From: Candidatus Aquicultor primus
Lineage (GTDB): Bacteria; Actinomycetota; Aquicultoria; Aquicultorales; Aquicultoraceae
NCBI GenBank assembly: GCA_001767575.1
Contig: MELI01000057.1
Coordinates: 1 to 19,476 of the forward strand
Direction of reading: 5' to 3'
Length of the DNA stretch: 19,476 nucleotides
The translations under genes were made by a program, and so were the position numbers. The notes beneath the pieces were generated by a model. That model made no database searches. It worked only from the letters and a program-made list of their open reading frames with translations, and was not told the origin of the DNA. How positions within the stretch are numbered: the stretch's first letter is position 1; every line of letters begins with the position of its first letter. Positions 14,177 to 19,476 of this stretch are shown one piece after another.

Positions 14177-15242
14177 CAGGCGTACTTTTCTTCCTGCCGG
14201 CCTTGGCGTATTTTTCTATCAGTTCTTCAAGCTTTTTTATTATCGCAGAGCAATCTGCCCGCGGATAATCTTTTAGATTAGCGGCGTACTGCGGCAGGTT
14301 CTTCGCGAAGCTCTTTATCCTCGCCGCGGTTAACTCGCCGTAATACTTCCCATAGCCGAGCTTGTTCAGGTAATAGGCGTTGGCTATCTGCTCGAACTGT
14401 CCGGCTATCGGCACCGAGAGCACCGGCTTGCCCAGGTGCAGCGCCTCGCAGAGAAGGCTCAGTCCTCCGTTGGCTATCACGAACCGGCAGGTGGCCAGGT
14501 CCCGGATGAAGCCGTCCTCACTGAACTTCTTGTGGAGAACATTCCCGTCGCGCAGGTCCTTGTTGCAGCCGTAGAAAACGAACTTCAGGCCGCTGTCTTT
14601 AAGGGTTTTTACGATTGAATCGTCGCCGCTGGCGGTCTGGTATACGAGTATATGGTCACCCTTTGAGGGCCGCTGCCTCAATATTTTCTCCCTGAGGATA
14701 GGCGGGAAGAGGTAGGTATTCGGTTTCTTAACCTTCGGATGGTAGAAGCAGGTTATCAGTGTTTCGCTGACGCGCGGCAGATAGGCGGCTATGACCAGTT
14801 TGTTAAGCAGCGCCTCTTTGGCGAAGCGCCTGGGGTATTTCACGTCGCAGTTTGTGAAGATATGCTGGTTGTCCAGGGATATCAGCGGCAGGCGGTGGCG
14901 CGCCGCAACTATGCCGGAGACCGGCTCAAAGTCGGATATCACCAGGTCTGGCTTAAAATCTCGCACCAGGTCGTGTACCGCGTGCTTGGTCGGGCCCAGT
15001 TCCGTCGGCAGGCGGCGAAGGTTGCTGAGCACGGTCTTGAGATAATCCACCCCGCCATCGCGGTAATACAGGTGCAAGCCGTAGATCTTCTGCACGTCGA
15101 ATGAATCTTTCAGAAAATCGTAGGACTTGCCGTAGGCTAACACCTTTACCTTGTGCTTCTTGGCCAGCCGGTAGAGTATTTCTTTGCTCCGCGTGGCATG
15201 GCCGCTGCCCTCACCCGATACGCCGTAGAGTATCCGTGCCAT
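14163..15242 (-). CDS. MJ1255-type glycosyltransferase (GT-B, Glyco_tran_28-like)
   Basis: The 359-residue protein is a GT-B glycosyltransferase. The N-terminal acceptor-domain loop is GVSGEGSGHATRS, typical of the MJ1255/VC2487 family. The C-terminal donor domain has FVIANGGLSLLCEALHLGKPVLSVPIAGQ then FEQIANA, the G-G-x-S-x-x-x-E-A and E-Q-x-x-N-A pattern used to bind the nucleotide sugar. The acceptor is often a lipid or a cell-surface glycan; here it could be the lipid made by the neighbouring cluster, but it lies on the other side of the convergent junction, so this is speculation. It follows the phosphatase gene by eight bases, with an AAGGGGG Shine-Dalgarno, so the two are probably co-transcribed. 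The C-terminus is Lys-rich. Confidence 0.85.
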   Translation of the reverse strand: MARILYGVSGEGSGHATRSKEILYRLAKKHKVKVLAYGKSYDFLKDSFDVQKIYGLHLYYRDGGVDYLKTVLSNLRRLPTELGPTKHAVHDLVRDFKPDLVISDFEPVSGIVAARHRLPLISLDNQHIFTNCDVKYPRRFAKEALLNKLVIAAYLPRVSETLITCFYHPKVKKPNTYLFPPILREKILRQRPSKGDHILVYQTASGDDSIVKTLKDSGLKFVFYGCNKDLRDGNVLHKKFSEDGFIRDLATCRFVIANGGLSLLCEALHLGKPVLSVPIAGQFEQIANAYYLNKLGYGKYYGELTAARIKSFAKNLPQYAANLKDYPRADCSAIIKKLEELIEKYAKAGRKKSTPVSAK

Positions 15243-15250
15243 AATCCCCC

Positions 15251-15874
15251 TTAAGACTTCTTATCCGCGGTCCCTTCCCGGAGACGCCTCATTTCGGCCT
15301 CGAGCTTTTTGATGTCGAGGTTTCTTAAGTATTTTTTCAGGTTGACCCAAATTTTGTGAAACCCGAAGACCGGGAGTTCTTTTATTGCATCTTCGGCCTT
15401 CCACTTCTGCGCGTAAACCCTATAGACCGCCACCATCGTCCCAGTCCGGTCCGACCCGTGCTGACAGTGCACGAAGACCGGCTGATTGGCCTTCTCTAAC
15501 ACGATGTCCAGGAACCGGGCCGCATCCTTGTTGGTGAGGCTCCATGTATTTATCGGTATGCTGAAATAATTTAGCCCCAAGCCCTTGAGGGACTCTTCGT
15601 CTGAATGCTTGGCGCGGAGATTGATTATGGTCTTTATCCCGAGCTTCTTCAGTTCAGGGAAACCATCTTTCGTCGGCTGCGCCCCGCGATACAGGATATC
15701 GCTTACTTTTGCGAAATTGCTTAAGCCCTTTATGTCTTCCCGGGGTTTCAAGGGTTCCGGCTGGGTGGTAACTACTGGCAAGTCATGCTGCTGTGCGGGC
15801 TGGGCAGGAAGTCTGCCGACGGTGAAAAATAACAGCATCAGACCGCAAGCAGATAAGTGAAGGCACTTGGTCAT
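15251..15874 (-). CDS. Secreted dual-specificity/tyrosine phosphatase-like protein
   Basis: The 207-residue product begins with a signal peptide (to about residue 25, RLPAQPAQQ). The mature part has YRGAQPTKDGFPELKKLGI, a region shared by bacterial and Siw14-like phosphatases, then IINLRAKHSDE and the P-loop HCQHGSDRTG with His136, Cys137 and Arg143. This C-x5-R loop forms a phosphocysteine intermediate, so catalytic capacity is intact. The general-acid Asp cannot be assigned with certainty. Because it is exported, phosphate esters in the envelope (phosphoprotein, phosphoinositide-like lipid or phosphorylated glycan) are more likely substrates than cytoplasmic signalling proteins. It starts at an ATG with AGGGAA at suitable distance, 50 bases after the HEAT-repeat gene, and precedes the glycosyltransferase gene. 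Confidence 0.87.
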   Translation of the reverse strand: MTKCLHLSACGLMLLFFTVGRLPAQPAQQHDLPVVTTQPEPLKPREDIKGLSNFAKVSDILYRGAQPTKDGFPELKKLGIKTIINLRAKHSDEESLKGLGLNYFSIPINTWSLTNKDAARFLDIVLEKANQPVFVHCQHGSDRTGTMVAVYRVYAQKWKAEDAIKELPVFGFHKIWVNLKKYLRNLDIKKLEAEMRRLREGTADKKS

Positions 15875-15924
15875 TGGTGTTCCCTGGCGCTATTGGCTTC
15901 CTACTAAACGTGAATCAATTATAA

Positions 15925-17901
15925 TTATTTGTTGTCCCTGTGTGGATTTATATCTGAACTGGCATACTCTCTGCACGCTTTCAGGGCAACTTCGGTTCCA
16001 GTTTCACAAAGTATCTGGTACGCTGCGGTTGCAATGACACTGTTGCTATCATGTAGCCGGTCTATAAGCTGCTTGTCTTTTATAAGTCTGCTGCTAATTA
16101 GTGACTCTATGTCCACAGCTTGCCCATACCCACTAAGTGAAGGAATGTTATCAAAAAATGTCTTTACGTGCTCTTCAGGGATGTATCCCATCTTTTGAAA
16201 AACGCGGATTTGATCCATCTTGCCGTAAGGGTCAATGCTCAACAGTGCCGAAAGGACTATATTGTCCACCTCTTTTGATTCGACGCTAATAGTGTTGAGC
16301 GCATGTGCTAGAACATAAATTCGATTTGTGTCTTTTGCTTGCATTGCCTCATGTAATTTCGCTTTTAAGGTGGGGATGGCTGATTTAGCATCAGGCCCAT
16401 ACGCTTGCAATGCCGTAATGGCTGCATCGAAAACTTGCGTTTTAATGTCATGCAGCGCTTTGATTAATGCTGGCATACATTTATCTGGATATGCATGCAT
16501 CCGTGTCAGTGCTTGAATAGTTTCTAGACGTATCTCTTGATTGGGATGCGAAGTGAAGGGCAAAATATACTCAACAACTTCTTCCTTTGCAGGCATATAT
16601 CCAACTGCACGCATCGCCCAGGCCTCAGGTCTGTCATATCCCAAATACTTTTGTAGGTATGGGAAGGCCTGTTCACCTATGCTTCCAATTCTTTCGGTCT
16701 TGATGTCCAATAGCTCGGGTATAGCAGCGTAAGCTTGTGGCCCCATTTCCTGTAAAGCGTTTGCTGCATCTGTCCTAACTATGTCGTTTTTGTCTTTTAA
16801 ATATGAAGCTAGAGGTTTTGCTGCTTTTGGTCCAGCTTTTGCGATTATGCGAAATAAAGCGCTATCGACGGGGGAGGAGCCTTTAATCAAGGAAAGCAGT
16901 TCACCCTTAAGATATGGAGACATTTCGTAAAGCCGTTTGTCTATCCACTCTTTCTCTTTACTGGCATTGCGGATTTCCATCAACCTGGGAAATATTCTAT
17001 GTGCGCCTTTTTCCCCGAAACTTGCAAAGGATGCTGGCGGGGTAAGATGCGTGTATATCCCAACGCGCTCGATTATTCCCAAAACGTCGTCCGTTGCTAC
17101 GCCTATATTAATTATCCCAGTTGCCGCCCAAAGGGGCTCCTTTCCATGCAGCAATTCTTCGATAAGTAATGGGAGGGCTGGTTCGGCATCTTTCCCCATC
17201 CTTCCCAGCGCGATTAACAGCGAATATGACATGTCTTTCTTCGCGAGGTCCAACATGTCCGGAATTAGTGAACTTGCCTTTGGTCCTAGCCAACCGATGC
17301 AGGTGATACTATTCAACAGGTCTTTTTGCAGTAATGGAAGTGCATCTGTAAAATCTCCAAGGTTTGCCAAAGCACATGCTGCGTTTGACCTTAATCCGTC
17401 ATCAGTGCTGTTGTATTTATCCTTTAATACAGCTATCGTCTCTTTAGTGGGAAATCCCACCCGCCCGAGTGTGTCTATAGCGGTTCGTCGGATGTTTGGG
17501 TTGGCGCTTGAGAATAATTTTATTATCTCTTCTTGAGTTTTACTGTCCCCTTCTTTAAGTTTGGGTAATCCCCTTAAAGTATGGAACTTTACCCCATCGG
17601 ATTTATCCTTTAGTGCCTCCGTCAAACATGGTAGAGCCTTTTCTCCAATGTCTGACAAATTGGAAACAGCATTTCCCCGAACTCTCTCGTCGGAATCTAT
17701 AACCCCTGCGCACAATAGTGGCAATAGCCTTTCTTTTTCCCTCAGGGGCAAATTGCTAAATCTGCGCCATGTCCTTTCTCCGTAGTCCAAATCTGCGTGG
17801 AGCAAAACAAAAGCTAACTCTTTATCGAACTGAGTGCTCTCTGCCTTTAAAGCTGGTTGGAGGACGAGAAGGGGAAGGAGAAAGATATATTTCCTGTACA
17901 T
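15925..17901 (-). CDS. Secreted HEAT-repeat protein
   Basis: The 658-residue product starts with a signal peptide (MYRKYIFLLPLLVLQPALKA) and is otherwise composed of HEAT or PBS-lyase-like helical repeats. Examples are VRGNAVSNLSDIGEKALPCL, VKFHTLRGLPKL, IRRTAIDTLGRVG and VRTDAANALQEMGPQAYAAI, recurring at about 35-40 residues through most of the chain. Such solenoids usually bind proteins and have no catalytic residues; export places it in the periplasm or at the surface. Its DNA is visibly more AT-rich than the rest of the window, suggesting a separate origin. The frame is open to a TTG at 17916, but the ATG at 17901 starts a normal signal peptide. No clear Shine-Dalgarno is present for either start. 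The partner protein is unknown. Confidence 0.85.
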   Translation of the reverse strand: MYRKYIFLLPLLVLQPALKAESTQFDKELAFVLLHADLDYGERTWRRFSNLPLREKERLLPLLCAGVIDSDERVRGNAVSNLSDIGEKALPCLTEALKDKSDGVKFHTLRGLPKLKEGDSKTQEEIIKLFSSANPNIRRTAIDTLGRVGFPTKETIAVLKDKYNSTDDGLRSNAACALANLGDFTDALPLLQKDLLNSITCIGWLGPKASSLIPDMLDLAKKDMSYSLLIALGRMGKDAEPALPLLIEELLHGKEPLWAATGIINIGVATDDVLGIIERVGIYTHLTPPASFASFGEKGAHRIFPRLMEIRNASKEKEWIDKRLYEMSPYLKGELLSLIKGSSPVDSALFRIIAKAGPKAAKPLASYLKDKNDIVRTDAANALQEMGPQAYAAIPELLDIKTERIGSIGEQAFPYLQKYLGYDRPEAWAMRAVGYMPAKEEVVEYILPFTSHPNQEIRLETIQALTRMHAYPDKCMPALIKALHDIKTQVFDAAITALQAYGPDAKSAIPTLKAKLHEAMQAKDTNRIYVLAHALNTISVESKEVDNIVLSALLSIDPYGKMDQIRVFQKMGYIPEEHVKTFFDNIPSLSGYGQAVDIESLISSRLIKDKQLIDRLHDSNSVIATAAYQILCETGTEVALKACREYASSDINPHRDNK

Positions 17902-17916
17902 AATGTTGGAATACAA

Positions 17917-18091
17917 TTTGGGATGGCAATATTTTAAGCAAGAAGAGAAATCTATTCAGGCTTTGATTTCTGACTCCCCTGTGCTATAACCCAGTGTAAT
18001 TGTATAGATTATGCTACTGGCGGTCAACGCTGGCCAATGAAAAAGTGCCCTGCGTACAAGCAGGGCGATTCTTCGGATACTAGATTGAGCA
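17917..18091. other. Intergenic segment between HEAT gene and insertion sequence
   Basis: Apart from the terminator at 18040-18066, this stretch holds no open frame I believe in. On the minus strand a TAAAAT near 17930 could serve as a -10 for the HEAT-repeat gene, but no matching -35 is convincing. The segment is the remnant of the DNA that once joined the tRNA-Glu gene to its terminator, plus the upstream region of the HEAT gene. Confidence 0.4.
18040..18066 (-). terminator. Rho-independent terminator, minus strand, probably of the tRNA-Glu gene
   Basis: GCCCTGC (18047-18053) and GCAGGGC (18060-18066) form a perfect seven-pair stem with a six-base loop. Read on the minus strand the hairpin is followed by A and then CTTTTTC, the T-run being the five A's at 18040-18044. 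On the plus strand there is no T-run, so the terminator works only for minus-strand transcripts. The only minus-strand gene upstream of it in the window is tRNA-Glu, now separated from it by the insertion sequence. Confidence 0.7.
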
Positions 18092-18135
18092 ACCCGAGAC
18101 ATAGGTAACAGAATATACCGGACACATAGGTTACA
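18092..18135 (+). repeat. IS481 left terminal repeat with two internal modules
   Basis: The end holds two direct copies of a module, CCGAGACATAGGTAACA (from 18094) and CCGGACACATAGGTTACA (from 18118), 24 bases apart. Both occur inverted at the right end. Such paired modules are probable transposase-binding sites. The transposase Shine-Dalgarno AGGAGG lies just inside, at 18152-18157. Confidence 0.78.
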
Positions 18136-18163
18136 ATTCTGGCATAGGACCAGGAGGTCATCT

Positions 18164-19351
18164 ATGCCATGGAAGGAACATTCTGTTATGGATGAAAGAA
18201 TGAAATTCGTGGTCAGGCTGCTTGACGGCGAGCAGATGAGTTCGTTGTGCCGCGAGTACGGCATCTCCAGGAAGACGGGGTACAAGTTCTGGAACAGGTA
18301 TTGCATGAGCGGCGCGCAGTCTTTCTCCGACCGCAGCCGCAGGCCATACCGTTACGCCAACCAACTGCCCATCCAGGTCGAGCACGCAATCTTGAGGCTG
18401 AAGCAAGAGAAGCCCCATTGGGGCGCGCCGAAGATTCGGGAACTGATCCTTCGCAAATATCCTGAGATCAAACCGCCAGCCAAAAGCACCGTGCACGCCG
18501 TTCTGGACAGGCACGGTCTGGTTACCAGGCGGGGCCGGCGCCGGAACAAGGCCACCGGAACGCCTCTGTCGGAGGGGCGGCAGCCGAACGACTTGTGGTG
18601 CGCTGACTTTAAGGGCGAATTTATGATGGGCGACAGGCGCTACTGCTATCCGCTGACGGTAACGGACCAGGCCAGCCGCTACATTTTGGCTTGCGAAGCG
18701 CTTGAAAGCACTAAAGAGAACCCAGCTTTCGTCGCGTTTGAGCGCGTGTTCAAAGAGCGGGGCTTGCCGAAAGCAATACGTACGGACAATGGTGTGCCAT
18801 TCGCTTCGCCTGGGGCTTTATTCCAGCTCAGCAAACTTTCGGTGTGGTGGCTGAGGCTCGGTATCGAAATCGAGCGCATCAAGCCTGGAAACCCTCAGCA
18901 GAACGGGCGGCACGAGCGGATGCATCTTACGCTGAAGAAAGAGACCACGAGGCCGCCGGGCGAGAATTTCCTTCAGCAGCAGGCGCGGTTCGACGAATTC
19001 GTTGATGAGTTCAACACAGAACGTCCGCACGAAGCGCTGGGTATGAAATGCCCGGGAGAGGTGTATACGCCCTCAGTAAGGCCATACCGGGGATTGGTCA
19101 CCCCGGAATACCCGTTCCACGATAAGACAGTCCTGGTCACGCATTGCGGCAGGATCTGTATGGGGAAAAAGAAGATCAATTTGTGTAAGCCGCTGGCCGG
19201 ACAGCACGTCGGGATCAAAGAGGTAGGGGAAGGGATATGGCTGGTGACTTTTATGGACTATGATCTGGGGTATTTTGATCTGGAGTATAAAAGATTTGAG
19301 CCCATCGGGAATCCCTTTGGGCTCAAAGTGTTACCTATGTATCCGGTATAA
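18164..19351 (+). CDS. IS481-family DDE transposase
   Basis: The 395-residue protein has an N-terminal helix-turn-helix region (FVVRLLDGEQMSSLCREYGI, SRKTGYKFWNRY), a second DNA-binding segment with HWGAPKIRELILRKYP, and an rve-type integrase core. The core carries the catalytic acids Asp148 (WCADFKGEF), Asp208 (RTDNGVPFAS) and Glu251 (NGRHERMH), all present. The stretch IERIKPGNPQQNGRHER is diagnostic for IS481/IS3-type integrases, and FNTERPHEALGMKCPGEVY is the usual closing motif. The ATG at 18164 has AGGAGG six bases upstream. The last codons (LPMYPV and stop) are formed by the right terminal repeat itself, so the gene reads into the element's end. The frame is intact, with no stop or shift. 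Confidence 0.93.
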   Translation: MPWKEHSVMDERMKFVVRLLDGEQMSSLCREYGISRKTGYKFWNRYCMSGAQSFSDRSRRPYRYANQLPIQVEHAILRLKQEKPHWGAPKIRELILRKYPEIKPPAKSTVHAVLDRHGLVTRRGRRRNKATGTPLSEGRQPNDLWCADFKGEFMMGDRRYCYPLTVTDQASRYILACEALESTKENPAFVAFERVFKERGLPKAIRTDNGVPFASPGALFQLSKLSVWWLRLGIEIERIKPGNPQQNGRHERMHLTLKKETTRPPGENFLQQQARFDEFVDEFNTERPHEALGMKCPGEVYTPSVRPYRGLVTPEYPFHDKTVLVTHCGRICMGKKKINLCKPLAGQHVGIKEVGEGIWLVTFMDYDLGYFDLEYKRFEPIGNPFGLKVLPMYPV

Positions 19352-19372
19352 TATGTTACCGGTGTGTCCGGT
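19329..19372 (-). repeat. IS481 right terminal repeat with two internal modules
   Basis: On the minus strand the end carries CCGGACACACCGGTAACA and CCGGATACATAGGTAACA, in the same order and spacing as the left end. It overlaps the final eight codons of the transposase gene including its stop codon. Confidence 0.78.
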
Positions 19373-19388
19373 ATATACCTCGAAAATT

Positions 19389-19464
19389 TGGCGGCCCCTA
19401 CGGGATTCGAACCCGTGATCTCTGCCTTGAGAGGGCAGCGTCCTAACCGCTAGACGAAGGGGCC
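19389..19464 (-). tRNA. tRNA-Glu (anticodon CTC)
   Basis: On the minus strand the 76-base gene folds into a standard cloverleaf. The acceptor GGCCCCT pairs with AGGGGCC. The D-arm contains TAGCGGTTAGGA. The anticodon stem CTGCC/GGCAG encloses loop CTCTCAA with anticodon CTC, and the T-arm ACGGG-TTCGAAT-CCCGT is complete. The discriminator base is G and a CCA end is encoded (19391-19389). CTC reads GAG codons for glutamate. The IS481 element lies 16 bases beyond its 3' end. Confidence 0.95.
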
Positions 19465-19476
19465 GTAAGGTGATAT

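Larger units (their letters stand above)
18092..19372 (+). mobile_element. IS481-family insertion sequence, apparently complete
   Basis: The element is about 1.28 kb, with one transposase gene between 44-base imperfect inverted ends (36 of 44 positions match). The left end is 18092-18135 and the right end 19329-19372. Outer edges are set by where the two ends stop matching and could be off by a few bases. I find no clear target duplication directly outside. The transposase is intact, so the element may still be mobile or only recently arrived. It sits 16 bases from the 3' end (CCA) of the tRNA-Glu gene. Confidence 0.82.

Noticed and set aside
18073..18091. Target-site duplication flanking the IS
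   Set aside because: I compared the bases just outside both ends (left up to 18091, right from 19373) and found no convincing direct repeat; the exact ends are uncertain, so one could be hidden.
1..19476. CRISPR arrays, toxin-antitoxin pairs, phage genes, ribosomally made peptide precursors
   Set aside because: No repeat-spacer pattern, no phage-type proteins, and no short peptide gene with a Cys-rich or leader-like core was seen near the SPASM proteins; very short genes could be missed by eye.

Overview
The window reads as chromosomal DNA from a Gram-negative-type, probably anaerobic bacterium. The supporting signs are several secretory signal peptides, four radical SAM (rSAM) enzymes, dense overlapping operons, strong Shine-Dalgarno sites and sigma70-like promoters. 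No taxonomic marker lets me name the phylum. Elusimicrobiota or a similar uncultivated lineage would fit the style, but that is a guess.

Layout. (1) 1-1.6 kb: a 5' fragment of an agmatine/peptidylarginine deiminase-like gene, then two small membrane-protein genes transcribed divergently. (2) 1.6-11.4 kb, minus strand: one tightly packed operon of 12 genes, most overlapping by 1-26 bases. In transcription order these are cysteine desulfurase-rhodanese fusion, FabZ/FabA-type dehydratase, half-length ketosynthase-like protein lacking the active-site Cys, complete FabF-type ketosynthase, ketoreductase, nitroreductase, long acyl carrier protein, second ketoreductase, Tes/MJ0619-like rSAM, hexapeptide acyltransferase-like protein, second Tes-like rSAM, and a truncated, probably frameshifted DUF1571 gene. 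(3) 11.5-14.2 kb, plus strand: a divergent three-gene operon of rSAM/SPASM protein, ICMT-like membrane methyltransferase and a second rSAM/SPASM protein. A promoter pair can be read in the 140-base gap between the two operons. (4) 14.2-17.9 kb, minus strand: an MJ1255-type glycosyltransferase, a secreted dual-specificity phosphatase and a secreted HEAT-repeat protein whose base composition is clearly more AT-rich. (5) 18.0-19.5 kb: an IS481-family insertion sequence with 44-base inverted ends, lying between a tRNA-Glu(CTC) gene and what looks like that tRNA's original rho-independent terminator.

Interpretation. Regions 2 and 3 together look like a dedicated biosynthetic locus for an unusual lipid. 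A discrete type II fatty-acid or polyene machine (ACP, KS plus KS-like partner, two KRs, a DH) would build an acyl chain. No classical enoyl reductase is present, so either the flavin nitroreductase handles the double bonds or the chain stays unsaturated. Two Tes-like rSAM enzymes, of the family that joins unactivated sp3 carbons in archaeal tetraether lipids, would modify the chain. A sulfur-mobilising fusion enzyme could build Fe-S clusters or donate sulfur. The acyltransferase-like protein, the methyltransferase and the two SPASM rSAM proteins could complete and attach the product. The combination resembles parts of ladderane, aryl-polyene and bacterial membrane-spanning-lipid loci but matches none that I know, and it is the most interesting object in the window.
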